This document shows, one piece after another, positions 1 through 8,963 of a DNA stretch of 64,000 nucleotides (positions within the stretch are counted from its first letter, which is position 1; the number at the start of each line of letters is the position of its first letter). The position numbers and the translations under genes are program-made. This stretch comes from Chryseosolibacter sp044507775 (lineage in GTDB: Bacteria; Bacteroidota; Bacteroidia; Cytophagales; Cyclobacteriaceae). The stretch covers positions 124,001 to 188,000 of the forward strand of contig JBIQIY010000004.1 in the NCBI GenBank assembly GCA_044507775.1. Direction: 5' to 3'. The notes under the pieces are model-generated. The model had not been told where the DNA came from and did no database searches. It saw only the letters and a list, made by a program, of their open reading frames with translations.

Positions 1-289
1 TCGGACAATCCTCGATGAGCTTGAACAAGCGTTGCCCGTTCTGAGCAAATGCGAGCGCCTGATCACGCGTCAGAGCAGCGAGTTCTTTAATATCCGCGCC
101 GGCAACAAAAGCCTTTGCGCCATCTCCCGTGATGATAATACCGCGGTAGTCCGTGTGCTGGTAAGTTTGTTGAAGCACAGTAATAAGTTCAGACAGCGTC
201 TTAAGGTTAAGCGCGTTTAGCGCTTCGGGTCGTGATATGGTTATGGTCAGGACGCCATCCAGGTGTTCGATCTGCAAGTTTTCCATCAT
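1..289 (-). CDS. Enoyl-CoA hydratase/isomerase family protein, N-terminal part (truncated by window edge)
   Basis: The first 96 residues of a crotonase-fold protein, read leftwards off the window. Translation starts with two consecutive Met codons (287-289 and 284-286) and shows the family's N-terminal pattern: a beta strand with TITISRPEALNAL, then the oxyanion-hole segment GAKAFVAGADIKEL near residues 58-71. Crotonases act on acyl-CoA thioesters, usually hydrating enoyl-CoA in beta-oxidation; the exact reaction cannot be told because the catalytic Glu region lies outside the window. No partner gene is visible to the right, where a non-coding stretch of 474 bases follows. Confidence 0.9.
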   Translation of the reverse strand, partial: MMENLQIEHLDGVLTITISRPEALNALNLKTLSELITVLQQTYQHTDYRGIIITGDGAKAFVAGADIKELAALTRDQALAFAQNGQRLFKLIEDCP

Positions 290-763
290 AGGATCAAAAG
301 TCACTTCAAAGATTGCACAATCGCTATAGGATAAAAACCTTTTGGAGGGCTTTTTTGGCGCATCTGCCGAGACTCACGCCTCATCCAAACCGCTCCCGCA
401 TGACGTAAATAATCCTCCCAAAACGGTATTTTTTTCTTGAAAAAGGAAGAATTTTTCTATAACGTTACACTTTTTGGACCCGGAATAACGGGGATTTTTT
501 CCGAACTCACCCTTCGCTAAGACGCCCGCAGTAGACCCTTTTCCGGGTATCTCGAGTGACAACATGTTGATTATTTGACAAATATGACTTATTCCTCTGC
601 GAACCGTCAGGCGGTACCGCACATTCCGAAAAGTCATTTTTCTACAAAACCCTCCTATTTGGTACACCTGTTGACGAAAGCCTATGCAGGTAACGGTTCG
701 GGTTAATGGTGCCCGGCCCTCACCAGGAACAGTTCAGCCACTCAAAGTCATAATACACCCCAT
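290..763. other. Non-coding stretch between two divergent genes
   Basis: This 474-base stretch lies between the divergent crotonase gene and the first T9SS cargo gene, so it should carry both promoters. I found no full TTTG/TAnnTTTG promoter, no convincing hairpin and no tRNA. A 97-codon minus-strand frame (374-667) is open but has no signal peptide, domain or neighbour logic, and I treat it as chance. T-rich runs occur near 345-360 and 428-465. Confidence 0.6.
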
Positions 764-3040
764 ATGAAGTCTTTTCTTCGAGTCATTTTCAGGATCGCCC
801 TCCTAAGCGGGTTGCTCGCGGTCATGGCTGTAACCGGTTACAGTCAAAACCGAATCATCGCCAGTGGCAATTGGAGCAGCGCATCGATCTGGCAATCCGG
901 CAACATCGCAAACAACATCAATCACCAAGTGATAATGAACGACAACCTGGGCGGCACCGGTGTCGTGGTCGTTGACGGCAACCGCGGCGTGGGCACGATA
1001 AACGTTGGCGATGGGAATGAGTTGCTGGTCAGCAGCGGCCGAACGTTGACACTGGGAAATAACGGTCATGCCGATGACCTTTATATTGGTGATGGTAGCA
1101 TCGTAACGGTCGATGGGAGCATCAATATCTATGATGATCTGATCATTGATGCGAACGATGCCGCCGTACTGACGGTGAATGGGACGGTCACTGTCCGCGG
1201 TGATATTACACTTAACGACGGAGCGAGTTTGACGGTTAATGGAACCGGAACCGTCTCTGTATTGGGAGATATCGTGTATTCTTCGGGCGACGCGGACCTT
1301 ATAAACAACGGAACCATCACGGTTAGTGACGACATTGTCGTCGGCGGCGATAACGGCAATACGCTCACGAACAACGGCACGTTAGGTTTTATTGATATCA
1401 ATCTGAACGATGGAAACTTCACCTTCCGGAATTCCGGGACCATCAATCAATCCGGAAATTTTCTCAACGTCGACAGTGGGAGCGCTTTTCACAATCAGAC
1501 CAATGGAACCTGGAATTTCTCCGGAACGCAAACCGACGGAGTGCGTTTGTTTGCAGCGAATTATCCGAACACATTTAATTACAGCCGGGGCGGAAGCCAG
1601 GTTATTATCACTCCGCAGGACGCTTACACGCACCTGGTTCTTTCCAACTCCGGGACAAAATCAACCGGTATCCTGTCGAGCGTTAACATCATCGGCAATT
1701 GGACACGCACAGGCTCGGCGACCTTCGCGGCAGGATCACCCTCCGAGGTTTCCTTTAACGGGAGTGTTCCGCAAAGCATTTCGGGCGTCGGAGGGGAGAC
1801 TTTCTCCTCGCTTATCATCGGCAACTCTTCTGCGATTTCTCCACAACTGTCAACCAATGAAGACATCACCGTTGGGATCAGCCTGCGTATGGACGACGGG
1901 AACTTCGATCTGAACGGGCGCACTATGTTTCTCGGTACGTCCTCAGCGGCGCCCGGAAGCCTTACCTACAATAGCGGTTGGCTTTACGATGGCAAACTGA
2001 TGCGATATATATCGAATAATACCATCACCATGGGCAGCGATGCCGGATTGTTTCCGATGGGCACGGCTACGGATTATCGCCCATTTTTTATTGGAAAGAA
2101 TAACGTCGCGGGCAGTGGGGGATCTATTACAGTTTCACATACGGACCCGGGCGGGACTACGGACGTAAATTTTACAGATAATACCATTCCGGTCAGTGCC
2201 TCAACTGTGTCCCTACAGCTCAGGCACAATGCCACATGGTTAGTCGCTGCAACTGGCTTTTCAGCGGGCTCTTTTTCCGTCGGGGCAGGGGGTACAGGTT
2301 TTTATGTCGGCGCCCTCCCGGAAGTGCGTCTGACCCGCGCCGCCAACGCATCGGGTATTGGCACCGCGACGGCAACGACAGGTTCTCTCACAAATTTCCT
2401 GGCAAACCGGTCTGCGCTGACATACAACCAGCTTAGCAACAACTTTTACCTTGCATCAACCAATCCGACTAACAGTCCATTGCCCATTACCCTCGCTTAC
2501 TTCCGGGCGACGCTGCGCAATGGACAGGTAATCTGCAGCTGGAAAACACTGCAGGAAAAGAACAACGATTCTTTCCTCGTGCAGAAGACCACTGACTTTG
2601 AGACGTTTTATGAACTCGAAAGGATAGAGGGCGGGGGTAACAGCAAGGAGGAAATGACTTACCAGTTCGTCGATCCCTCGCCGCTTCCCGGAAGATCCTA
2701 CTACAGACTAAAGCAAACGGACTATGATGGCAAATTCACATACTCCGATCCGGTTATGATCGAGTACGACGGGTCTACAGCGCTGGCTTTGAACACATAT
2801 CCCAATCCCTTCAAGGGTGGACTTCTCACCGTCCAGCTCAAAGGCGAGGTTGATACGCAGGCGATCCGGGTATATCTCTTTGATTTGCGGGGCAATCAGC
2901 TGATGGAAATATCAGTCGGCCAAACTCTACCTGGAACATTTCAGACCCAGGTCGAATTTATGGAAGGTCTCGCACCCGGCATCTATATCATGAAAGCAGG
3001 ACCCACGCTGCAGCTGACGAAAAAGATCGTTGTACAGTAG
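764..3040 (+). CDS. Secreted T9SS cargo protein with repetitive beta-rich body
   Basis: A 758-residue secreted or surface protein. Residues 1-28 are a signal peptide ending near GYSQ. Residues about 30-560 are rich in Gly, Asn, Thr and Ser, with many short strands of the DGxxTVNGTxTV type, suggesting a beta-helix or stacked beta-sheet body. A fibronectin-III-like module with SFLVQKTTDFETFYEL and RSYYRLKQTDYDGKF follows (about 570-665), and residues 676-758 form a type A T9SS sorting domain (TYPNPFKGG at its start, LAPGIYIMKA near its end). The sorting domain predicts export by the Por/Spr machinery and cell-surface attachment or release. The next gene is a paralogue, 125 bases downstream. No enzymatic motif is visible, so its role (adhesin, matrix) is unknown. 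The start is ATG followed directly by the signal peptide. Confidence 0.85.
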   Translation: MKSFLRVIFRIALLSGLLAVMAVTGYSQNRIIASGNWSSASIWQSGNIANNINHQVIMNDNLGGTGVVVVDGNRGVGTINVGDGNELLVSSGRTLTLGNNGHADDLYIGDGSIVTVDGSINIYDDLIIDANDAAVLTVNGTVTVRGDITLNDGASLTVNGTGTVSVLGDIVYSSGDADLINNGTITVSDDIVVGGDNGNTLTNNGTLGFIDINLNDGNFTFRNSGTINQSGNFLNVDSGSAFHNQTNGTWNFSGTQTDGVRLFAANYPNTFNYSRGGSQVIITPQDAYTHLVLSNSGTKSTGILSSVNIIGNWTRTGSATFAAGSPSEVSFNGSVPQSISGVGGETFSSLIIGNSSAISPQLSTNEDITVGISLRMDDGNFDLNGRTMFLGTSSAAPGSLTYNSGWLYDGKLMRYISNNTITMGSDAGLFPMGTATDYRPFFIGKNNVAGSGGSITVSHTDPGGTTDVNFTDNTIPVSASTVSLQLRHNATWLVAATGFSAGSFSVGAGGTGFYVGALPEVRLTRAANASGIGTATATTGSLTNFLANRSALTYNQLSNNFYLASTNPTNSPLPITLAYFRATLRNGQVICSWKTLQEKNNDSFLVQKTTDFETFYELERIEGGGNSKEEMTYQFVDPSPLPGRSYYRLKQTDYDGKFTYSDPVMIEYDGSTALALNTYPNPFKGGLLTVQLKGEVDTQAIRVYLFDLRGNQLMEISVGQTLPGTFQTQVEFMEGLAPGIYIMKAGPTLQLTKKIVVQ

Positions 3041-3140
3041 GCAGATAGTTGCGCGGCGTTATTTTGAAATTAAATTTTACATCTTTTAAGAAAAGCAGAA
3101 TAAAGTCCTGAATATTTCCGAATTTCGAAAGAATTATTAC

Positions 3141-3164
3141 CTTAGGGGTAATAACGCCCCTAAG
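3141..3164 (+). promoter_or_regulatory. Hairpin abutting the start codon of the second T9SS gene
   Basis: CTTAGGGG (3141-3148) and CCCCTAAG (3157-3164) form a perfect 8-bp stem with an 8-base loop, ending one base before the ATG at 3166. An overlapping alternative stem, ATTACC (3135-3140) with GGTAAT (3147-3152), cannot form at the same time. Such a structure would cover the ribosome landing site. A regulatory role is inference. Confidence 0.45.
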
Positions 3165-3165
3165 T

Positions 3166-5820
3166 ATGAGATCCCCTGGCCGTTCCGGCCTTCTCCTCAT
3201 TCCCCTCCTTATTTCGATGAGTGTTTCTTCCTTTGGCCAGTCAGTGTGGTTTGAGGATTTCGAGTCCGGAACAGAAACAACCTCGGGCAACGCCACCGGC
3301 TCTAACGCTACGGCATGGGACGCCCTCCCATCACCCTCTGGGGGCGCCGCCAGCTTTACGCGCCTCAACGCAGGCGCGCCCTATGGAGGAATCTTCTTTA
3401 TCAACCAGACCGGCACCGAAGGAGTATGGGAAACCGATCTGATCAATATTTCAGCGCTCGGCGATGTAGCACTCGAGATCACGGTAGGAGGCCTGAATGC
3501 TACCGCTTCTGATTATGTGCGCGCATATTATCGCATCAACGGCGGACCGGAAATTCTTTTTGGCCAGGCTATCGGCGCCCCCGGCCTCGTTGTGTTTACA
3601 GCAGCCAGCGCCATTGTTTCCGGAAACGACCTGCGGATTGTAGTCCGAGGCTTCGATGGATCCGGCGGCGGTGGGGCAATGGGATTCGACAATGTCACGG
3701 TCAGCGATATAGAAGTCCTGTACTCACGGGCGAATACAGCATGGGACGTGGGCACCACCTGGTCAAAGGTGGCGCTGGGCGGCGCATCCTGCGGCTGCAC
3801 ACCGGACTCCGAGACGCGCGTAATCATCGGGAACAATAACACCGTGACATTGCCCGCCAACGGTACGACTGCTGGCCTTGAAATCCGGAACACGGGCCAA
3901 CTCGTGTGGACGAATAACACTGTTTCTCTTGCGATGGCGCGAGGTGGCTTACTCGACGTTCAAAGCGGAGGTATACTCAGCAGGGCAGCGACCACCGGAT
4001 CCACCATTAATTTTGCAAATTATAGTTACAATGTGCAGAATGCCGGAACTCTGAATATCGGGGCATTAGTATATGCGGGAAGTGGAAATTCCACTCTGGC
4101 CAACAGCGGTACCTTGACGCTCGCGACGACCATCGGTCTATCGATTACCGGAGGAAATGGATACACCTTTAACAATTCAGGTACGCTTAATTTCGCTGAC
4201 CTAAGTATTGGTGGCGCCGACATAACCGTTAACAATTCAGGCACGATCAATCAAACGGGAAACTTCACCGGCGTAGACGCGGGCAGTTCGTTCAACAACC
4301 TTGCGGGGGGCATCTGGAATTTTGGAGGCAGCACGATTACCAATGTGAGGTTGTTTGCCAACAACAACTCCAACACCTTTAATTATAATCGAGCCGGCAA
4401 CCAGACCATCATCACACCACAGAATGCGTACTCAAATCTGACCCTGTCCGGAAGTGGCGCGAAGACAGCGACAGCAAACTTCACGGTAAATGGAAATTGG
4501 ACGCGGTCAGGCACCGCAACCTATACGAATGGTGGTTTCCGTGTTACATTGAACGGATCGATTGCCCAGACGATCTCCGCGGTAGGCGGAGAGACATTTG
4601 CCAACCTTACCATCAATAACTCGTTTGGGACGTCTCCCCAAATCACACTCAGCAATCCGGTGACCGTTTCAACAAATCTCACGATGACGGATGGCAACGT
4701 CAACCTGAATGGAAACAACTTCAACTTGTCGTCGAACGCAGCCGGAGCGCTGACGCACTCACTTGCGTCTACCGCGGGATGGATGTACGGCGGAAGTATT
4801 ACCCGGGCATTCCCAACGACCACTATTGCGGTGGGTAATGTCGCAGGATATTTTCCGATGGGAACCGCTACCAATTCGCGTCCTTTTTTCCTCGGGAAAA
4901 ATAACCCAGCGAACAGCAACGGAACGCTTACAATTTCCTATACGGACGCAAACTCTGCGACGAATGTGTCCTTCAATGACGGCGCCACACCGATCCAAAG
5001 GCGGCATGACGCTTTCTGGCATGTTACAAAAACAGGCATGACCGCGGGAACATTTGACATCAATGCGGGGGGAACCGGGTTTACGATTGGCGCCGTTAAC
5101 GAGACAAGGCTTACCCGCCAGAACGATGCGATCGGTATCGGAACCGCTGCCGCGAGCGTAGCTCCCGCGACGGATATCCGCGTTCGCCGAACGGGCGTGC
5201 CCGCGGCAGGCCTGGCAAACGATTTTTATCTTGCTTCCACTAATTCGGTTAACTCACCCCTCCCTGTCGAACTTGACTTTTTCAATGCGCGCGTCGAAGG
5301 CGATAAGGTGGTCACTTCCTGGAGAACCTCACAGGAAAAAAACAACGACTACTTCACCGTGGAAAAAACTGTTGACTTCGAAACATTTTACGAGGTCGGA
5401 CGCCAGGAAAGCAAAGGCAATGATGCTGAAGGTAATTCCTATTCGATTGATGACGAACTTCCCTTTCCCGGAAGATCATATTACCGACTGAAGCAAACAG
5501 ACCTTGACGGCGCGTTCAAATATTCAAGTCCCGTTGTCGTGGAATTTTCAGAACCCGAATCAGGTTTGCTCAAAGCGTTTCCCAATCCTTCAGACGGAAA
5601 GAATTTTACGGTGGAAATCAGAGGAGTCAGTGGTGTCTCCGTTGTTCCCGTGTCGATCTATAATCAGCAGGGACAAAAGATAATGGAAGTCCTTGCCAAT
5701 GCGGAAGGGCCGGGTGTTTTCAGAAAAGAGGTTTCTTTGATTGAAAGCCTCGCTCCCGGTATTTATGTCATCAAAGCAGGCCGAACCAAACACCTCATTG
5801 GAAAACTCGTAGTGAAGTGA
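3166..5820 (+). CDS. Secreted T9SS cargo protein, paralogue of the preceding gene, with extra N-terminal domain
   Basis: An 884-residue surface protein. Residues 1-25 are a signal peptide (LLLIPLLISMSVSSFGQ). Residues about 27-180 form an extra domain absent from the neighbour, with a WFEDFESG start typical of jelly-roll, carbohydrate-binding-like modules. Then comes the Asn/Thr/Gly-rich repetitive region, closely related to the upstream gene (both contain NNSGTINQTGNF-like and GGETFxxLxI strings), a fibronectin-III-like module (NDYFTVEKTVDFETFYEV) and a T9SS type A sorting domain at 802-884 (LKAFPNPSDG...SLAPGIYVIKAG). The pair probably arose by tandem duplication. No catalytic motif is seen. 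The stop codon abuts the stop of the convergent tdh gene. Confidence 0.85.
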   Translation: MRSPGRSGLLLIPLLISMSVSSFGQSVWFEDFESGTETTSGNATGSNATAWDALPSPSGGAASFTRLNAGAPYGGIFFINQTGTEGVWETDLINISALGDVALEITVGGLNATASDYVRAYYRINGGPEILFGQAIGAPGLVVFTAASAIVSGNDLRIVVRGFDGSGGGGAMGFDNVTVSDIEVLYSRANTAWDVGTTWSKVALGGASCGCTPDSETRVIIGNNNTVTLPANGTTAGLEIRNTGQLVWTNNTVSLAMARGGLLDVQSGGILSRAATTGSTINFANYSYNVQNAGTLNIGALVYAGSGNSTLANSGTLTLATTIGLSITGGNGYTFNNSGTLNFADLSIGGADITVNNSGTINQTGNFTGVDAGSSFNNLAGGIWNFGGSTITNVRLFANNNSNTFNYNRAGNQTIITPQNAYSNLTLSGSGAKTATANFTVNGNWTRSGTATYTNGGFRVTLNGSIAQTISAVGGETFANLTINNSFGTSPQITLSNPVTVSTNLTMTDGNVNLNGNNFNLSSNAAGALTHSLASTAGWMYGGSITRAFPTTTIAVGNVAGYFPMGTATNSRPFFLGKNNPANSNGTLTISYTDANSATNVSFNDGATPIQRRHDAFWHVTKTGMTAGTFDINAGGTGFTIGAVNETRLTRQNDAIGIGTAAASVAPATDIRVRRTGVPAAGLANDFYLASTNSVNSPLPVELDFFNARVEGDKVVTSWRTSQEKNNDYFTVEKTVDFETFYEVGRQESKGNDAEGNSYSIDDELPFPGRSYYRLKQTDLDGAFKYSSPVVVEFSEPESGLLKAFPNPSDGKNFTVEIRGVSGVSVVPVSIYNQQGQKIMEVLANAEGPGVFRKEVSLIESLAPGIYVIKAGRTKHLIGKLVVK

Positions 5821-6789
5821 TCACGAAAGCAATTGTTTTTCCTGCAGGTAACGGGGAAGCTTTTCCAGTATATCTTTCACCATCGCCTGCAAGTCGTACC
5901 GGTGACTCCATCCCCAATCTGAACGCGCTCTGGAATCGTCGACTGATTTGGGCCAGGATTCTGCGATCGCTTGTCTGAAGTCCGGTTCATAACGGATATC
6001 AAAGCCGGGAATATTTCGTCTGATTTCATCGGCTATTCCAGCGGGGCAAAAACTCATCGCTGAAATGTTGTAGCTCGAGCGCACGGTGACCTTTTCTGCG
6101 GGGGCTTCCATCAGGTCGATCGTTGCGCGGATGGCGTCATCCATGTACATCATCGGCAAATAAGTATCAGGCTTCAGAAAACAAACGTATTTTTTTTCCG
6201 ATAAGGCTTTGATAAATATATCGACTGCGTAGTCCGTAGTGCCCCCGCCGGGTTGGCTCTTGTACCCGACCAGGCCCGGGTATCTCAAACTTCTTACATC
6301 AACACCCCGGTTGCGGAAGTACCAGTCGCACCACCGCTCGCCCGCGAGTTTGCTAATTCCGTAAATCGTGGTGGGATCCATAATAGCATCCTGTGGTGTA
6401 TTTTGTTTTTCGGTATTCGGTCCGAAAACGGCGATCGAGCTCGGCCAGTAGATTCTGTCAAGCCCGAATTCTACAGCGGCATCCAATACGTTGATAAGGC
6501 CGTCCATATTCAGGCGCCACGCAAAGCCAGGGTTTTTTTCGCCCGTGGCCGACAGCACTGCAGCCAGGTGGTAGATCTGTGTGATGCCGTGAGTGCGGAT
6601 AAAGTCGAACAGGAGTTTGCGGCTCAGAACATCCAGCAGCGCGAAGTTTTCCTGTGAGACGACCCCTCCCGGGTCTTTCACGTCGGTTGCGATCACGTTG
6701 CCGCGGCCATAACGGTGCCATAAGGCTTGAGTAAGTTCAGATCCCAATTGCCCGCCTGCACCTATGACCAGAATTTTGGGTTTTTTCAC
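5821..6789 (-). CDS. tdh: L-threonine 3-dehydrogenase, SDR (epimerase-like) type
   Basis: A 322-residue NAD-dependent short-chain dehydrogenase. The nucleotide-binding GAGGQLGSEL lies at residues 10-19 and the catalytic YxxxK at Tyr143/Lys147 (TIYGISK), with a Ser pair at 117-118 as the usual third member. The C-terminal SYNISAMSFCPA and DFRQAIAESWPKS segments are hallmarks of the epimerase-type threonine dehydrogenases known from Flavobacterium and relatives, which are unrelated to the zinc MDR Tdh of E. coli. It oxidises L-threonine to 2-amino-3-ketobutyrate. The divergent kbl gene supplies the next step, giving glycine and acetyl-CoA, which makes the assignment strong. Without that context a UDP-sugar epimerase would be the alternative. 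Confidence 0.92.
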   Translation of the reverse strand: MKKPKILVIGAGGQLGSELTQALWHRYGRGNVIATDVKDPGGVVSQENFALLDVLSRKLLFDFIRTHGITQIYHLAAVLSATGEKNPGFAWRLNMDGLINVLDAAVEFGLDRIYWPSSIAVFGPNTEKQNTPQDAIMDPTTIYGISKLAGERWCDWYFRNRGVDVRSLRYPGLVGYKSQPGGGTTDYAVDIFIKALSEKKYVCFLKPDTYLPMMYMDDAIRATIDLMEAPAEKVTVRSSYNISAMSFCPAGIADEIRRNIPGFDIRYEPDFRQAIAESWPKSVDDSRARSDWGWSHRYDLQAMVKDILEKLPRYLQEKQLLS

Positions 6790-6843
6790 CAGTGGTGCCA
6801 GATTTAAAGATTTCTACGATCTTAATGGCAAATAAAAACCTTA

Positions 6844-6851
6844 TACCTTTG
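6844..6851 (+). promoter_or_regulatory. Bacteroidota -7 element upstream of the small protein and kbl
   Basis: TACCTTTG matches TAnnTTTG exactly and lies 73 bases upstream of the ATG at 6925, in the divergent gap with tdh. No clear TTTG -33 element is seen at the usual spacing, so it is a half-match. Confidence 0.45.
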
Positions 6852-6924
6852 AAATTACCTATGCGGACTGGATTTATTGTCGTTTAGTTTCTTCACCGCC
6901 AGCAAAGCATTGATCAACACCGAT

Positions 6925-7116
6925 ATGTCAACAGGCCCGACTTTTGAAGAGTATCTGAAAAGCAAGAAAATTGACTCAGACCGTTTCCGCGAGTCCGAGC
7001 CCGGTCTCTGGAGCGAGTGGAAACGGGAATTCGAACAGATGCATGCCCGAAGCTTTACAGTTCAGAAATTCTATCTTATCAACCCTATTCGAAGAAAATA
7101 TTTGCTTCCTCAATAA
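6925..7116 (+). CDS. Small conserved-looking protein upstream of kbl, function unknown
   Basis: A 63-residue soluble protein with no signal peptide or membrane segment. An in-frame TTG at 6877 would add 16 residues, but the ATG at 6925 begins the compact, charged part (FEEYLKSKK, WSEWKREFEQMH) and fits better with the -7 element at 6844. The C-terminal KFYLINPIRRKYLL looks like a conserved tail. The gene ends 9 bases before kbl, so the two are probably co-transcribed; whether it has anything to do with threonine breakdown is unknown. I do not recognise a named domain. Confidence 0.7.
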   Translation: MSTGPTFEEYLKSKKIDSDRFRESEPGLWSEWKREFEQMHARSFTVQKFYLINPIRRKYLLPQ

Positions 7117-7125
7117 TCATTTATC

Positions 7126-8319
7126 ATGTACGACAAACTGCGACCTGTACTCGAAAAGGAATTGAACAGCATAACCGAGGCGGGGCTGTACAAGAAGGAG
7201 AGAATTATCACCACTCCTCAGGGCGCCGTCATCACGACGAACGGCAAGGAGGTGATCAATTTTTGTGCAAACAATTACCTGGGGCTGTCCTCGCATCCGC
7301 GGGTGATTGAAGCGGCGAAACGAACGATCGATACGCACGGGTATGGCATGTCATCGGTGCGGTTCATCTGCGGTACTCAGGATATTCACAAGGAACTCGA
7401 AAGAAAAATCTCCGATTTTTTGGGGATGGAAGACACCATTCTCTACGCCGCCGCTTTCGACGCGAACGGTGGTGTATTCGAACCGCTTTTGGGCCCCGAA
7501 GATGCGATTGTTTCCGATGAACTCAATCATGCTTCTATCATTGACGGCGTGCGTCTGTGCAAGGCTATGCGCTATCGCTACAAGCACAATGACATGGACG
7601 ACCTGCGCAAGCAACTCACCGATGCAAAGGCCGCGGGAGCCAGGCAGGTCATCGTCGTTACCGACGGCGCTTTCTCGATGGATGGAACGATCGCCAGACT
7701 GGATCTTATTTGCGACATCGCCGAAGAGTTCCAGGCGCTGGTGATGAGTGATGAATCGCATGCCACAGGTTTTATCGGAAAGACGGGCCGGGGTGTTCAT
7801 GAGTACCGCGGTGTGATGGGCCGCGTGGACATTATCACCGGCACGCTCGGAAAAGCATTGGGCGGCGCTTCCGGTGGATTCACTTCTGCACGAAAAGAGA
7901 TTGTAGACATGCTCCGCCAGCGGTCGAGACCTTACCTCTTTTCGAACACGCTCGCGCCTACCATCGCAGGCGCTTCCATCGAAGTATTCAGCATGCTCGC
8001 AGAAACCACCGCTCTCCGGGACAAGCTTGAAAAAAACACACGCTATTTCAGGGAGCAAATGACGCGAGCAGGTTTTGAAATCCGGCCTGGTGAACACCCG
8101 ATCGTACCGATCATGCTATACGAAGCACCACTCGCTCAGAAATTCGCAGACAGACTGCTGGATAAAGGGATCTATGTCATCGGGTTCTTTTACCCGGTCG
8201 TCGCCAAAGGGCAGGCCCGTATACGGGTGCAGATCTCAGCAGCGCATGAAGACGAACACCTGGACAAGGCGATTGCCGCCTTTACGGACACCGGTCGGGA
8301 GTTAGGGGTTTTGAAGTAG
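7126..8319 (+). CDS. kbl: Glycine C-acetyltransferase (2-amino-3-ketobutyrate CoA ligase)
   Basis: A 397-residue PLP enzyme of the alpha-oxoamine synthase family, full length for Kbl. It shows the SSVRFICGTQDIHKELE substrate-site segment (76-92), DELNHASIIDG (131-141), the SDESHATG PLP-ring Asp/His motif (208-215) and the Schiff-base lysine at about Lys243 in TGTLGKALGG. It cleaves 2-amino-3-ketobutyrate with CoA to glycine and acetyl-CoA. In Bacteroidota the same family also includes serine palmitoyltransferase, but the residues here and the divergent tdh favour Kbl. Start ATG; probably in an operon with the small upstream gene. Confidence 0.93.
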   Translation: MYDKLRPVLEKELNSITEAGLYKKERIITTPQGAVITTNGKEVINFCANNYLGLSSHPRVIEAAKRTIDTHGYGMSSVRFICGTQDIHKELERKISDFLGMEDTILYAAAFDANGGVFEPLLGPEDAIVSDELNHASIIDGVRLCKAMRYRYKHNDMDDLRKQLTDAKAAGARQVIVVTDGAFSMDGTIARLDLICDIAEEFQALVMSDESHATGFIGKTGRGVHEYRGVMGRVDIITGTLGKALGGASGGFTSARKEIVDMLRQRSRPYLFSNTLAPTIAGASIEVFSMLAETTALRDKLEKNTRYFREQMTRAGFEIRPGEHPIVPIMLYEAPLAQKFADRLLDKGIYVIGFFYPVVAKGQARIRVQISAAHEDEHLDKAIAAFTDTGRELGVLK

Positions 8320-8348
8320 GAAAGGCGCGTGGGTTGTTTTCTCCACAC

Positions 8349-8801
8349 TTACTTTATTCCAAATTTCTTCTTCTTCTTTTGAACGATCGAACCCATCTTA
8401 GATACGTCTTCCGCGATGAGTCCGAAGGCGGGGTCGATGTTTCTTGCAGGAAAGAAATAGATAGGATTCTTTTTCCCGCGAAGCCGAAGTTTGTAAAGGT
8501 TGAAGAATGGGATGATCTTCAATGACTTCACCTCCGGCCAGCTGAACCTGGAGTTCTTATCTCCTTCGATGATTACAATTTTATTTTTGCCGATCGCAAC
8601 CCTTTTTACCTTTTCATTCACGAGCAGGAAGATGTAAAAGAAGACGAGACCCAGGGTGATGAAGATCAGGGAAATAAAAAAATTCTTGTTGGTGAAGCTG
8701 AATTGGATTAGAAGTATTGCGGCAACGAGCCATTGAACGCAAGCAAACACCAGGAAGAAGAATTTAGCCAGATAAAATTTTACAGGACTTGCTTCAATCA
8801 T
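8349..8801 (-). CDS. Small two-helix membrane protein with basic C-terminal domain, unknown function
   Basis: A 150-residue protein with two hydrophobic helices at about residues 11-33 and 40-61 connected by a short turn, followed by an 85-residue cytosolic domain. That domain (RVAIGKNKIVIIEG, FSWPEVKSLKIIPF, YKLRLRGKKNP) reads like a PH-like or bPH2 beta-barrel, and the protein ends in a lysine-rich tail. No catalytic residues are evident. It lies downstream of cdaA on the same strand, but a weak terminator and a -7 element in the 162-base gap suggest its own transcript. I assign no function. Confidence 0.7.
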   Translation of the reverse strand: MIEASPVKFYLAKFFFLVFACVQWLVAAILLIQFSFTNKNFFISLIFITLGLVFFYIFLLVNEKVKRVAIGKNKIVIIEGDKNSRFSWPEVKSLKIIPFFNLYKLRLRGKKNPIYFFPARNIDPAFGLIAEDVSKMGSIVQKKKKKFGIK

Positions 8802-8853
8802 TTTAATTCATGGTTCGGTGAATGGACGCGGCTGATCCGCTCTATAAACTTAG

Positions 8854-8861
8854 CAAACATA
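8854..8861 (-). promoter_or_regulatory. -7 element for the small membrane protein gene
   Basis: Read on the minus strand this is TATGTTTG, a full match to TAnnTTTG, 52 bases upstream of the ATG at 8801. No obvious -33 TTTG is present at the expected distance. Confidence 0.35.
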
Positions 8862-8869
8862 TCTCAAAT

Positions 8870-8885
8870 AAGCGGTATGCCGCTT
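8870..8885 (-). terminator. Weak hairpin downstream of cdaA
   Basis: AAGCGG and CCGCTT form a perfect 6-bp stem with a 4-base loop, about 80 bases after the cdaA stop. On the minus strand it is followed by ATTTGAG, not a clean T-run, so termination would be inefficient. Confidence 0.3.
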
Positions 8886-8963
8886 CCTGTCCGACGGGAA
8901 TTCATCAAATACCATGCCCTTTGAAAGGGTGATCATGATGAGGGGGAAGCAGAGATCGGGTCA

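Noticed and set aside
374..667. A 97-codon minus-strand open frame in the first non-coding stretch
   Set aside because: It has no signal peptide, domain or sensible composition, and its Gly/Lys/Phe-rich translation looks like a chance frame.
7351..8097. A 248-codon minus-strand frame opposite kbl
   Set aside because: kbl is unmistakable on the plus strand; the reverse frame is a codon-bias shadow.
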